This document shows, one piece after another, positions 22,815-33,726 of a stretch of DNA of 64,000 nucleotides (position 1 is its first letter; the number at the start of each line of letters is the position of its first letter). The position numbers and the translations under genes are program-made. Below the pieces are notes generated by a model that saw only the letters and a list, made by a program, of their open reading frames with translations, had not been told where the DNA came from and did no database searches. The DNA comes from Muscardinus avellanarius (taxonomy: Eukaryota > Chordata > Mammalia > Rodentia > Gliridae), in NCBI GenBank assembly GCA_963383645.1, contig OY726561.1, forward strand, positions 137,044,904-137,108,903, given 5' to 3'.

Positions 22815-23407
22815 AAAGGAAATACAATTGACCAGAGCATGTAGGCTTTCTGGCTCAGGCCGGCAAGTCTGGTTGCTTAACTGACAAAATGTGGGTGACG
22901 TTGAAGCTGGGCACGCGCATGCGGTACATTACTGTCCTCTTTGGCTTTGTAGCTAGTTGAAATTTTCCTAACTATTATTTTAGAGGGTGATAGGTCGGGT
23001 CCCTCCCTTCCCCACGGGAACCCGCAGTGGGGACAGGAGGCAGAATCCTGGAAGCCAGAAGCGGAGATGTCACGAGACTGCAGACACCACGACACTCCCA
23101 ACATCACGGGGCAGACTCTAGAGGTCACAAGACTCCAGCTGTCACGAGAGGACCAGCCTTCCCACGCCGCTAGCTCCACTCAAGACCCCAGCTACTTAAA
23201 ACCCCTCACTTCCTCTCTGACCACAGGACTCTGCCGACTGGCCCTAACCCTGACTACTGTGAATCTGCTGAGGTTGTGACTGCCGACCCGCCATGACTCT
23301 GTGGTCAGCAGACCTCTCCCAAAGGTGCCGGTTTAATTAAAGAGGCCTTTAATAACTTGGCTGGTGTATGCCTCCTTTATGACTCCCAACTCAATTCCAA
23401 CATTACA
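22815..23407 (+). mobile_element. candidate ERV solo LTR
   Basis: Retroviral LTR grammar is visible: a U3 with a short tandem array (23067-23152), a TATA-like TACTTAAAAC at about 23192, an ATTAAA signal near 23336, a pyrimidine-rich U5-like end and a terminal CA near 23407. The 5' TG is unclear. No gag, pol or env is adjacent, so it would be a solo copy. Confidence 0.5.
23067..23152. repeat. degenerate short tandem array in LTR U3
   Basis: Five units of about 16-20 bp built on YRTCACGAGACTCYAG-like text. Such direct repeats often hold enhancer sites in retroviral U3 regions. Confidence 0.65.
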
Positions 23408-23417
23408 GAGGGTGGGT

Positions 23418-23806
23418 AACTAGAAGATAACTTGGGGGCATTCTACTTCCAAGCTATATACCTAGGCCTTCTTATTATTTTATTTATTTTTGTGGCACTG
23501 GGGACTGAACCCAGGGTCATTCTACCTCTTAGCTATACTCCCAGCCCTATTTTTTTAATTTTTATTTTAGAGCAGGGTCTTACTAGGTCGATGAGAGTCT
23601 CACTACTTGCTGAGGCTGTCCTTTAATCTTCCTGTCTCAGCCTCCCAAGTACTGGGATTACAGGGTGCATCAACACACCTGGCTTTTTTATTTTATTTGA
23701 GACAGGGTCTTGCTAAGTAGCCGAGACCAGCTTCAAACCTGCAATCCCTCTGGTTTCAGCCTTGCAAGTACTTGGACTGTAATCATGTGCCACCATGTCC
23801 TCCTAG
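23418..23806 (-). mobile_element. B1-ID SINE split by a second SINE (outer)
   Basis: The ID half is at 23418-23470 and the B1-like half at 23684-23806. The intervening 213 bp are another complete SINE. The halves rejoin at the A-rich linker, proving nested insertion. Confidence 0.85.
23471..23683 (-). mobile_element. B1-ID dimeric SINE (inner, nested)
   Basis: Complete antisense dimer inserted in the linker of the outer SINE. Related TTATTTTATTT-like words flank it. Confidence 0.9.
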
Positions 23807-24765
23807 GTATAATTGTTTCTTTTAATTTATGGACTAGAAGGAGGCTGAAAATGAAGTCTTACCCTCTCTGACATTGGAGTATGTGTTTTGTAGATGATCG
23901 TATGCTCCCTGGCTAAAAAGAACCTTTTATTTGTCTCTGAGAATCATGGTAAGAGGTTCAGCTAAGAAATTTCACATGGAAGAAATTTTATATGAAGAGT
24001 ATTAGCCATGATTATAAAGGGGGCAGGGGGCCTTTGGAACTGATTACATATGCTTCTTTTCATATTCCCCTAGGACCACAGAAGGAGAAAGGGACAGAGG
24101 AGCACCATCAACGTGTACAAAAACCACCTTCACATCCCAATTACCTGGCTGTCCTAGCCCTTTCAAAGTCCCTCAGCAAACTGTAAAATGTGCCTTTATG
24201 AAAAAATTATATACTCCTCCATAAAAACTCATAAATATCATTGTCTTTGGAATGCCCTCTGGGTTGGAACCATCTAAAAATAAAACATCACTTCAGGGAC
24301 ATGAAAAGAAATATAAATTACCCAATGAATGCAGGGCCACCAAGAGAATTAAACAAAACAAAGAACTCTGGAATACGCTTCTTTCAAAGATGCCTGTTTG
24401 GAGCCCACAGTCCTCAACTTGGCAGGAGAGAACTGAGCCAGGGGAGGAGGTAATTAACCTGGAGTTTGGGCAAGGGGAGGAATATCTAAGAAGGAGCAAA
24501 GTGACCCACCGGGGGTCCCCTTCCATTTTATAGTCCTTGTGCCACATGGATACCACTCCCTGCCTGTCTAAATGCATCCATCCAAGGAGCCAGAGTGCTG
24601 GGATGAGGAGTGAAAATCTCCAGCACCGTCACAGTGGGCTGTGATATTGTTACAGAGAAGGGAGAAAAGATCACACAGAAAACCACCCAGCCAGATTGAA
24701 GGGTAGAGCAGGACAGGGGAGGAGGGTTTCACAGATCAACCTCATCAGAGACCAAATAGCCTGGT
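23807..24765. other. unique DNA, no gene seen
   Basis: No repeat recognised. The overlapping plus (24241-24533) and minus (24293-24577) frames are mutually antisense and lack domains. Confidence 0.4.
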
Positions 24766-24870
24766 GTCTGAAAGCCCAGGCTCCAAGGCCAATGGCCTGG
24801 GTTCAAATCCCAGCACAGCCGGCTCAAGTGACCTTGAGCTAGCTTCTCAACCTCTGTCTTCCTTCTCCCC
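24766..24870 (+). mobile_element. MIR SINE, 5' half
   Basis: 'gaaagcccaggctccaaggc' ... 'cctgggttcaaatcccagca' ... 'caagtgaccttgagctagct' is the tRNA-like head and early core of MIR. Confidence 0.75.
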
Positions 24871-25676
24871 TGGCAAAATCCATCAAAACAGCTACTGTTT
24901 CTCAGAGAAAACGTGCACTAGAGGAGGATTCTGTACAAGATGCTTGGAAAAGCATTTAGCCAAATGAAGCGGCCCTATGATACCATCATCCCAACGCGGA
25001 TATTTTGAGCGTAAGAGAAAGTGGTGCTAGTCATTAAACTGGGGCAAAGGGAGACATCTAGAACTGTCCCGGGCAAATGAGGACACTGGTCCTTCTCCTT
25101 ATGTGCTCCGGTGTTAACACTGAAGGATGCTGGCCAAGAGAAGCACAGAAAGGGGGATGCCTTGACAGTGGGGATGCCTTGGCAGGACATCTTTGCATCA
25201 AAGCTTCTTGCTGAGTGTTCAAGGCTTGCTCGGAGCTGCTCTGTGGTGCAAGGCTCTTCCTACTCAATTGTCCTTCATTCTCTCTTCCTGTTCACGGGTG
25301 TCTGACACTACAGCCCAAAACATCCTTGACTATACCTTCTTGTTTTCTTCATTAGCTTTCACAGAGGTGGAAAAAGCCACTTTCATGATTTCTATCTTTC
25401 TACCCAAACCACCTTTCTACCCAACAGTTCTCTTATACTTCTAATTCCATGTGCATATCTGCTTCTAACCAACGTGAGAGCAGGGAGGTAAAACAAGGAA
25501 GTACTAAATAGGTGTAAGAGGTATGGGGGTCTCAAGTATTCTACTAAAAATGAGTATCTTATTCTGGACGGCAAGTACATGGTAACAGATCTATAGTGCA
25601 GGGTCAGCGCTTTAGAGAACGGCCTTGAAAATGAAGGGCACAAGCATTGCTCCGGACAGAACCATGTTCCCAGCAA
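24871..25676. other. unique DNA, no gene seen
   Basis: No repeat or exon recognised. Several short frames lie on both strands. Confidence 0.4.
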
Positions 25677-25964
25677 CACTCATGTGTTCAAGCTTGAATG
25701 TGAGGGTGTCTGGAGATGGGGCGTTGGGTCATAATGGTGAAGCCCTCGTGATGGGATTAATGTAATGTCCTTAGAAGAGACACCAGAAAACTTGTTTTCA
25801 ACTCTCTCCCCTCTTCTTTTCTCCTTGTTTTCATCTACTCCCTCTCTCCTCCTCCCTCCTCTTCTTCTTCTCCTTGTCCTCCTCCTCCTCCTCCTCCTCC
25901 TCCTCCTCCTCCTCCTCCTCCTCCTCCTCCTTCTTCTTCTTCTTCTTCTTCTTCTTCTTCTTCT

Positions 25965-26009
<45 letters not shown>

Positions 26010-26165
26010 TACTCCCTCTCCCTCTCCCTCTCCCTCTCTCTCAGTCATAAGGACAATAGAGAAAGTAATGATTTACAAGCCAGGAAGAGTTTTCCCCAGA
26101 ACCTAACCCTCCTGGCACCCAAATCTTAGACTTCGAGCATGCTGAACCACGAGGAATCCCGTGAC
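25677..26165 (+). mobile_element. MaLR-type LTR interrupted by a polypyrimidine expansion
   Basis: The 5' part (about 25677-25857) has 'gatggggcgttgggtcataa' and 'gatgggattaatgtaatgtc'. The 3' part (about 26078-26165) has 'gccaggaagagttttcccca' and 'aaatcttagacttcgagcat'. The order matches MST/MLT1 LTRs, with a 186-bp repeat between the parts. Confidence 0.7.
25858..26043. repeat. (CTC)n-(TTC)n-(TC)n polypyrimidine tract
   Basis: Ordered blocks: CTC triplets at about 25878-25930, TTC to about 25969, TC to about 26008, then CCCTCT units. On the purine strand this is (GA)n-(GAA)n-(GGA)n, the same order as at 47787 and 55527. The very long Leu- or Arg-rich frames across it are artefacts. Confidence 0.97.
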
Positions 26166-26893
26166 AACACATGGCCGTCAGGTTCCTTCCTCTTCCTCGG
26201 GTGTTCCTCTGTCTGCTTCTTCTAGGACCTAACTCCTTACCTCTAGGACTGCTACACAACTAAGGATTAGTTTTCAGTTCGCCTTCTCTTTTCAATTTGA
26301 CTGCTGAATGTTTCCGAGAGGCAAGAGCACCTTGACGCTTTCACAGTTTTGAGCAGAGAACTCCACAGGAAATAAATTAAAACATCTATTTGATGGATAA
26401 ATCACTTGAAAACTATTAGTCTTTTTGCAGTCTTCTAAAAGATCCAAGTATGATAAAAACATAATTGTGTGTGTGTGTATGAGACTCTCATTTTGTAAAT
26501 TAATAATTTAGTCTTATTTAGTGCAATTATTCTGACTGAATAGATAGATTCCAATCTTAAAAACTCCTCCAGATAAACATATCTCAAATTTCTAATTATT
26601 TCCTGCTAAGTTGTATTTATATTTTAGTTGATTAACCACTTAAATGATTAAGTCACTTAATAATTAAAATAAAAAATATCACTAATAATTCTGTGGCTTT
26701 TTACAGGGCCACAATCTTATAACTACGGCTTTCTATGTTTCCTGGGTCTCTCAAGGCTCACTAAATCTAATTCCAGCCCTTAGCTCAGCTCTGCAGAGAA
26801 GCTTCCTGGAGCCTAACTTGACAGCTGCAGGGAGGTCAGACAAGGCTTTGTTTGGAAGGAGCCTGTCTGTTAGCACTTCAGCACTGGGGAGGA
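26166..26893. other. unique DNA, AT-rich part
   Basis: 26400-26700 is AT-rich, with many TTAAT/ATTAA words. No transposon recognised. Possibly conserved, untested. Confidence 0.4.
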
Positions 26894-27062
26894 CAAGCTG
26901 GGCATGGTGGTGCACATTTGTAATCTCAGTACCTGAGAAGCTGAGATGGGAGGATCACAGGTTCAATGCCAGCCTCAGCAACTTAGAAAGACCCCGTTTC
27001 AAAATTAAAAAAAAAAAAAAATAAGGATGGGGGTGTAGCTCAGGAATAGAATATCCCTGGCT
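26894..27062 (+). mobile_element. B1-ID dimeric SINE
   Basis: Sense dimer with an A15 linker. The ID half ends imperfectly after 'agaatatccctgg'. Confidence 0.88.
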
Positions 27063-27306
27063 TCTCTTTGGGGAACTTTTCCGTCAATGGCAGATTTTCA
27101 GCTAATAGAAACATCTTAGTATATAAGAAACAAAACACAAGCCGCTGGCAGCCAGGCCAGTACTCTGAATGTCCTAGGACTGTTCTGGGAGAACAAATAC
27201 CTCGGGCACTCTCAGAACACGTGGGGGAGGGGCTGAGCGCACTGGGAGCGAGAGCAATCCTGGCCTGGTTCCTGTCATTCCATAGCAGAAGACAAGGATT
27301 GGGGAC

Positions 27307-27455
27307 TTGTGGGGTACCGGGGATGGAACCCTGGGGGGTATTCTACCTCCAAGCTACATCTATTTTACTTCTGATGTTGAAAAACAAGGTCTCAATAAAT
27401 TGCTGAAGCTTGTCTTGAACCTGTAATCCTCCTGGCTCAGCCTTCCAAGGCCTGG
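27307..27455 (-). mobile_element. B1-ID dimeric SINE, truncated
   Basis: Antisense. The ID half and most of the B1-like half are present; the terminal accacgcccggc part is missing. Confidence 0.85.
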
Positions 27456-27989
27456 GATGGCCAGGTGGGAAGGCGCAGGCTTTCTTAAGAGACCAGGGTC
27501 ACCTCATCTGCAGAGGAAGTCGGCCTGGATGAACAGGAAGCCACCTGCTGGCAGGAAGCCTGGAGCTGGCAAGGGTATTGGGGAAGGAAAGGGGACATGA
27601 TTTTCTCTTCTGCTTTCTCATTTTGAGAGCTGTGCAGGCCACCCTCAGACAGGAAATGTGATCCACACATTCACCCTGGAGACAGCTAAGCCCTGGCCTT
27701 TGCTGGTGATTTTCACAAGACACAGCCCTGGCCTCCAGGAGCTACTAGGGATAACAGAGGCAGATGTGACTTCCTGGATGGCCAGCTCATGGCATCCGGT
27801 CTCCCAGGAGCGTGGCCCCTCTACCGGGCTCTGAGTGTGCCTGGCTGCCCTGCCCTGCCCCTGCTGCCTGGCACCTCCATCCACAGAGCTCCACCTCACA
27901 TGGTGGGTTCCTCACTAAACACCACCGCAATCACCACCCTGTAGTAAACACATGGACACCAGGGTCCACATGGACACCAGGAAACAGAC
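27456..27989. other. unique GC-richer DNA
   Basis: No repeat recognised. Overlapping frames at 27485-27899 (minus) and 27812-28015 (plus) lack domains. Confidence 0.4.
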
Positions 27990-27991
27990 GG

Positions 27992-28065
27992 GTAAGGGGT
28001 GCAGCTCAGTGGTAGAGGGTTTGCCCGGCCTAGGTAAAGCCCTGAGTGTGATATTCAGCATGGGG
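27992..28065 (+). mobile_element. stand-alone ID element (tRNA-Ala-derived)
   Basis: 'gggtgcagctcagtggtaga' keeps the A box, but the B-box region reads 'gagtgtgatattcag' and is degraded. The anticodon arm does not pair. It is a monomeric ID SINE, not a tRNA gene. Confidence 0.75.
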
Positions 28066-28323
28066 AGGAGGGAGGGAGACAGGCAGGGAGAGAAGAAGGA
28101 GAGGGGGGCGGGAGACAAAGCACAATTAAATGGGTACTTTTTCTCATTGCAGATATAGTCTGAGACCTCAGTTTTATTTTTTATTTTAGAATTTACAAAT
28201 CAGCAGGTGACTTCTCTGCTTGCTCCCAAATAGGTGACAAGAGGCCAGGTACCCCACCCACTCTTTTCTCTTGCCCTCTGTCCGAGGCAGAGGCACGGTC
28301 TGGCCCGGCCAAAGAATGAGGAA

Positions 28324-28742
28324 CCTCTGGGCGTGGTGGCACACACTTGTAATCTCAGTGCTTGGAAGACTGAGACAGGAGGATCGCAGGTTCGAGGCCA
28401 GCCTTGGCTACTTGCTAAGACCCTCGATAGCTTAGTGAGACCTATTTCAAAATAAAAATATTGCTGGGTGTGGTGGCTCACGCGTGTAATCCCAGCATTT
28501 GGGAGGCTGAGACAGGAAGATCGCGGTCATGGACAGCCTTAGCTACTTAGTGAGGCCCTTTGCAACTCAGGGAGAACCTGTTTTTTTTTTTTTTTTTTAA
28601 ATAGGGCTGAGGGTGTAGCTCGGAGGTAGAATGCTCCTGGGTTCCATCCCCAGTACCAATAAATAAATAAATAAATAATTTTAAAGGGCTAGGGGTGCAG
28701 CTTGGATGTAGAACGCCCCTGGGTTCAATCCTCAGTACCATA
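28324..28742 (+). mobile_element. B1-ID SINE split by a second SINE (outer)
   Basis: The left half is at 28324-28460 and the ID half at 28681-28742. They are separated at the linker by a complete SINE in the same orientation. Confidence 0.85.
28461..28680 (+). mobile_element. B1-ID dimeric SINE (inner, nested)
   Basis: Complete sense dimer with an (AAAT)n tail. Its linker holds a run of about 18 T on the plus strand where this family normally has A-rich text, which is odd. Confidence 0.9.
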
Positions 28743-28797
28743 AAAAACAAAAACAAACAAACAAACAAACAAATAAATAAATAAATAAATAAATAAA
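28743..28797. repeat. (AAAC)n/(AAAT)n SINE tail
   Basis: A-rich tetranucleotides continue the outer SINE's 3' end. Confidence 0.93.
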
Positions 28798-29560
28798 GCA
28801 AGCAAGCTCAGGACCCTCCAGTCATGAGTGGGGACTCTCCGCCGTGGATCTGCCACTTCTCTGGCATCTCCATCTCAATCCAACTCTGTGCCCAGCCTGC
28901 CCAGCTCTGAATGCCACCATCCCCTGCTTTGATGCGGGACCTGATTCTGATTTCCTGGCCCAGCTCTGACCTCTTTTTCTTTCATTAGCCTCTCTCTAGA
29001 TGTGCGTCTCTGAGTCTGACCCAAACCTGACTCCAGCCAGCCCTGCACAGGCGGTGCAGCCAGGAGAGGCCGGGCCCAGCCCCGCTGCAGAGACTTACCC
29101 AGGGGGCCGCCATCCTCCACCAAGGCCCTCACAGAGCTGTCTCTGGGCCTCTGGCCAAATGAGGATGGGCAGACCAGAATGCAGGTCATTGATCGCGCTA
29201 TCACCCCGAGTCTGCCTGTACTCAGGACATCTGAGGGAACAATTTGTGGTGGAGGACCATAGGACATCAACTTTATGGGTGGAGTAGCTGCTTGTCAATT
29301 AAATACTGCCTCTGCAGTTTTTCTCTTGGGCACTGAGAAATTTTCATTTTTCCCGAGAAAGAAGCAGTGAGCCAATGCATTGGGGAATCTTTGCTCTAAG
29401 TGTACTGTGTGGCTAAGCTACACTACTCAGTAGGTTAGGTGTATAAGTGCAATGTTGGGACTTGACGGGTTTATAAGGATTTTATAAGGGTTTTATGCAG
29501 GAGACAGAGGAACATCTATGTACTGAAATGTGATATTGCTGGATCATTAAGCCATTTTAT
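28798..29560. other. unique DNA; donor of an inverted templated copy
   Basis: No gene or repeat recognised. Bases 28849-28885 recur exactly, inverted, at 30399-30435 (see findings). The open frames at 28875-29270 and 29000-29287 are mutually antisense. Confidence 0.5.
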
Positions 29561-29776
29561 TTTTAATCTCTTGAGGAACTTCAATACAGTTCAGCTATAC
29601 CATCCCACATTCCTCCTAGCAATGTATAAAGGTTCCCTTTTATTTACACTCTCACCAATACTTGTTATCTATTGACTTTTTGATAATAGCCACCCTGATA
29701 GGTATGGCGTGATATCTCACTGTGGTTTTAATATGCATTTCTCCCTGGTGGCAAGTTGTACATCCTTTTTACAATA
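29561..29776 (-). mobile_element. LINE-1 fragment, antisense
   Basis: 'cattcctcctagcaatgtat' ... 'ctctcaccaatacttgttat' ... 'gtggttttaatatgcatttc' is standard antisense L1 3' wording. It lies head-on to the sense L1 that follows. Confidence 0.75.
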
Positions 29777-29777
29777 G

Positions 29778-29778
29778 C

Positions 29779-29811
<33 letters not shown>
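29778..29811. repeat. (CAAT)n microsatellite
   Basis: About eight CAAT units exactly at the junction of the antisense and sense LINE-1 pieces. Confidence 0.95.
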
Positions 29812-29813
<2 letters not shown>

Positions 29814-29930
29814 TGTAGGAATTAACAAAGATTTGCATACCCAAAACTATAAAACATTTCTGGAAGATATTAAAGCAGATGCTATTATATGAGAAGATAG
29901 CCTATGTTCATGAAATGCCCACACTAAGCC

Positions 29931-30138
29931 AGGTATGGTGATGCACGCTTGTGATCCTAGTACTTGGGAATCTGAGACAGGAGGATCACAGGTTTGTAGC
30001 CAGCCTCAGCTACTTAGTGAGGCCTCTGTAAGTCAGTGAGACCCTGTTTCAAAATAAAGAATAAAAAATAGGGCTAGGAGTGTAGCTAAAAGGAGGTTCC
30101 ATCCCCAGTACTGCAAAGAATAATAATAATAAATAAAG
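29931..30138 (+). mobile_element. B1-ID dimeric SINE inside LINE-1
   Basis: Sense dimer bracketed by imperfect duplications (AAATGCCCACACTA and AAATTGCCCATACTA). The ID half has lost part of its A-box region. Confidence 0.9.
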
Positions 30139-30362
30139 TAAATTGCCCATACTACAAAAAGTAATCTATAGATTCAAGGTAATCCCTATCAAAACTTAAA
30201 TGACATTTTTTTTTTTTACAGAAGTAGGGGTGATGGAATCCTAAAATCCATATGAAACTACAAAAGATCCCAAATAGCCAAAGTAATTCTAAGAAAGAAC
30301 AACAAAGCTGGACACATCACACCTTCTGATTTCAGAATAGATTGCAAAGCTACAGTATATGA

Positions 30363-30579
30363 AAACAGTATGGTATACAGACGAGTGGGACAGAACAAAG
30401 TTGGATTGAGATGGAGATGCCAGAGAAGTGGCAGAACAGAACACGCATAAATAAATCCTGATCTTCAATAAGAGTTCCAGGAATACACAACAAACAGTAT
30501 GGTATACAGACAAGTGGGACAGAACAGAGCACGCATAAATAAATCCTGATCTTCAATAAGAGTTCCAGGAATACACAAC
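30363..30579 (+). repeat. tandem duplication within LINE-1
   Basis: Copy 1 (30363-30491, 129 bp) and copy 2 (30492-30579, 88 bp) are nearly identical apart from a 41-bp insert in copy 1, of which 37 bp (30399-30435) are an exact inverted copy of 28849-28885. Confidence 0.95.
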
Positions 30580-30660
30580 TGGACAGGACAGTCTTTCCAA
30601 TAAATAGTGATGGGCACTGGATATCCACATGTGACACAAATAAAATTAGACCCTTGTTGT

Positions 30661-30663
<3 letters not shown>

Positions 30664-30702
<39 letters not shown>

Positions 30703-30707
30703 CACAC
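30664..30707. repeat. (CA)n microsatellite in LINE-1
   Basis: CA run with one CG step. Confidence 0.96.
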
Positions 30708-31125
30708 ATCACATCACAAAATGGATTAAAGACTTCAATACAAGGCACAAAACTACAAGAAAAAAACATAGGGTTAAAATTTAAATTGGTCTTGGCAATG
30801 ATTTCTTGAATTTGACAGCAAAATCATAGGCTAAAGAACCAAATACAGACAAACAAACTACATCAAACTAGAATGTTCCTGCACAGGAAAATAAATAATG
30901 GAATGAAGGGATATTCTACAGAGTGGGAGAAAATATTTGCCAACCATCTACCTGACAAGGGGTTAATATCCAAAGTAAGGACCTCCTAAAACTCAAAAGC
31001 AAAAGCCAGACCCAAAACCAACGCAACTTTATATTTGAATAGAAATTTTATTTTAATTTTTATGACAGTATCGGTACCTTGACCAATCCTTCCCTCTGCT
31101 TCCTAAAGGATTTTAAATAATGCAG

Positions 31126-31126
<1 letters not shown>

Positions 31127-31157
<31 letters not shown>
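31127..31157. repeat. (GACA)n microsatellite
   Basis: About seven GACA units. Confidence 0.95.
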
Positions 31158-31158
<1 letters not shown>

Positions 31159-31229
31159 CCTGGAAAGCTGTGTTAGAAGGAGACTGGAGAAAGTTAGAGA
31201 GGGGAAGAAGGAGACGGAGGAGGGGAACA

Positions 31230-31405
31230 TTTGAATAACACTATGGCAGTCTTATTAAGACCAAGCTCACTAACACCTCGGGGAGGGAGGTGGGGACAGC
31301 AGGGTGGGCTGCAGGGGAAGGAGGCAAAGAGCTGTGTGCATACGTGTTTTTAACACCTTGAACCTCACAATGATGTATAATTGTAAAGCACCAATAATTA
31401 CGGAA
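31230..31405 (+). mobile_element. sciurid LINE-1 3' UTR end
   Basis: G-rich polypurine stretch (GGGGAGGGAGGTGGGGACAG), then 'cctcacaatgatgtataatt' and GCACCAATAAT, the sense version of the L1 3' terminus seen antisense at 43911 and 51296. Confidence 0.65.
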
Positions 31406-32240
31406 ACAATTTTTAGAAAGAGGATTACTTTTACTTTTTAGAAATTGATCTTTAAAGCTGTTTTTCATCTTAGACTTTCATCTGTCCTCTCAGTCGAGCT
31501 TTTAAATAACTAGCTTATTTTATATAAAAGGTCAAGTGTTACTACATGTTTTGCTTCACGTATTGTATTTGAAAAGACTGGTATATTCTGAGATCTCTGG
31601 ATCCTGAAAGCCTCTTTCTGCCTCCCCAGATGTCATGAGTCTCCCTCTTTGGGTCCCATATTGCCCAGAGCTATATTCTCTTCTGAGTCATCTCTCCTGC
31701 CTTTCCACCTTGGGAAGGTCACATGACCCCTTCCCAGCATCCAGCTGATGTCTTCTCACTCCTTTAACCCTTTCAGCACCTCCCCTAGAGCCTGTTAATT
31801 AAAGGAGCATCGTCCTCACCCTTCCATCCATCTGCTACTTTCTCTGTGGCTCACTGCTGGTCCAAAGCAGGAGCGATCCATGTCCCTGTTTTCTGCAGCA
31901 ACAAAACACAGACTGGACTACATACATCCTTTCCCATCTTGCCACCCTCTCCCAGAAGATAAGCTGCAAAGGTAAGAGAAATGAGGGCCAGAGAAGAAAA
32001 CCCCAGAGGGAACGTGCTGGCAATGCCGAGTGACAGAGCTAAGAACAGTGGGAGAAAGTAGCAACAGGCTGGACTCCTTGGCGGTCAGAACCATCGGTCA
32101 GCAAGGTTGTGTCAACTTGCAGGCAACCGCAGCCAAAGAGCAAGAGAGGCTCACATTTCTGGTGTTCGAAGCAAAGCAAAACAGCCACAAAACAGACCAC
32201 TGTACACATGGCGGTCTGGCAACAAGGGGGAAGTTGAAGG
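31406..32240. other. unique DNA, no gene seen
   Basis: No repeat recognised. The frame 32030-32389 runs into L1-derived sequence. Confidence 0.45.
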
Positions 32241-32700
32241 CATTGGTGGGGATCTGGGCACATGGGAACCCTCCAAGAACTGCTAGTGGAGCCATTCTGG
32301 GAAACGATCCAGTGCTACTTAGTCAAATTAAATATGGCCCAGCAAATTCGCCCCCCTGTATACACTCCCTGGATCCTCAGGCCCGGTGAACAGAGGCTGC
32401 TGATGTCAGTATTGTTTGTGGGGCCGGGGAGCTGGAGGGCATCTGGGTGAAAATCAACAGCTGGATGGATGGGTGAAACGTGGAGGATGCATCAGAAAGG
32501 CACAGAGAGAGAGACAGCAGGCTTGATGCTCATACAGCAGCACCAATGATCCTAGAAACACAAGGCTAGGTGGGGAAAAGGAAACGACACAAGGTTTGTT
32601 TTAATACGTGAATACAAGATGACGCATATTTTATAATTCACACAAATAAAAATAAGCACATCAGACAAGTTAAAATGGTTGTCTAGGAGGAAGGGAAGTC
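32241..32700 (+). mobile_element. LINE-1 3' ORF2 region, diverged
   Basis: 'ggaaccctccaagaactgct' ... 'ggagccattctgggaaacga' ... 'tggatggatgggtgaa' follows the L1 text downstream of the reverse transcriptase. Confidence 0.6.
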
Positions 32701-33496
32701 AGAATGAGGTCTGGAAACAAAAGAAATGTATAAAGAAATATCAGGAGGGAACCTGGCATAGCAAATGCTGATAGTACGCCACGTAAATTTAGTACGCCAT
32801 TAAATTAACTCTCTGCGCTTCTGATATAAAAGCAAAAAAAGGCCCCTTAACTTTGGAAGACAGGTACACGGAACCTGAGACTCCCAACCGTACCATATTT
32901 TAGCTAAATAATTTGGGAGAAGTTAATTAATTACTATGAAGCTCAGCCAAAGAAAAAACCTGAATTAAAAAACAACAAGAAAAAACGGATCTGAATAGGC
33001 ATTTTTTTTTTAAAGAAGGCGTATGAATGACCAACAGGTGTATGAAGCCACAGTCAGCATCATTAATCACCTGGGAAATGCAGATCCAGATCCTGATGAA
33101 CTACCACGCCTGGTAGAATGGCAAGTACCCACGAAGAAGGGGCAGTCTTGGCAAGGATGTGAAGGAAAAGGAACCCTTGCACACTGTGGGTGCGACTGCA
33201 GATTAGAATAGCCATTATGGAAGAGAGTATGGAGGTGCCCCCAAATTTCTGAAATAGAGAAACCATATAACCCAGCAGTCCCATGTCTGGATACATATCT
33301 AAAGCCAATGAAATCGATGTTGAAGGGAGATCAGCGTGTCAGAGAGACAGCTGCAGACCCACCCAGTTCTCTATGGCACTAGCCATAGCCACCAAGATAC
33401 AGAATCAACCGCAGTGACCCTCACCGGACGAATGGTTTAAAGACTGTGTTACACATATGCAAAAGCATACTATCCTTAAAAAAAATAAACAAACAG

Positions 33497-33620
33497 ACCG
33501 GGCATGGTGGCGCACGATTGTAATTTCAGCATTTGGGAGGCTGAGATACAAGGATCGTGGTTTACGGCCAGCTTTAGCTACTTAGTGAAGCCTTTTGCAA
33601 CTAAGAGAGATTCTATTTCA

Positions 33621-33669
<49 letters not shown>

Positions 33670-33676
33670 GTGTGTG

Positions 33677-33726
<50 letters not shown>

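Larger units (their letters stand above)
29812..31020 (+). mobile_element. LINE-1 ORF2 fragment
   Basis: Sense L1 ORF2 wording throughout: 'gcctatgttcatgaa', 'tacagtatatgaaaacagta', 'gactttcaatac'-like text, 'gggagaaaatatttgccaac', 'ggggttaatatccaaagtaa'. Frames are broken by stops, a SINE (29931-30138), a tandem duplication and a (CA)n tract, so no active reverse transcriptase is encoded. Confidence 0.88.

Noticed and set aside
25680..26106. Long Arg- or Leu-rich open frames on both strands
   Set aside because: They are translations of the (CTC)n/(TTC)n/(TC)n tract and the flanking LTR.
27992..28065. tRNA-Ala-like sequence
   Set aside because: The A box survives, but the B box and anticodon stem are destroyed. 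It is an ID SINE. The same applies to the ID halves of all dimeric SINEs.
30350..30769. 139-codon minus-strand frame
   Set aside because: Antisense to LINE-1 and extended by the tandem duplication and (CA)n tract.
32030..32389. 119-codon plus-strand frame
   Set aside because: Its second half lies in LINE-1-derived sequence and no protein family is recognisable.
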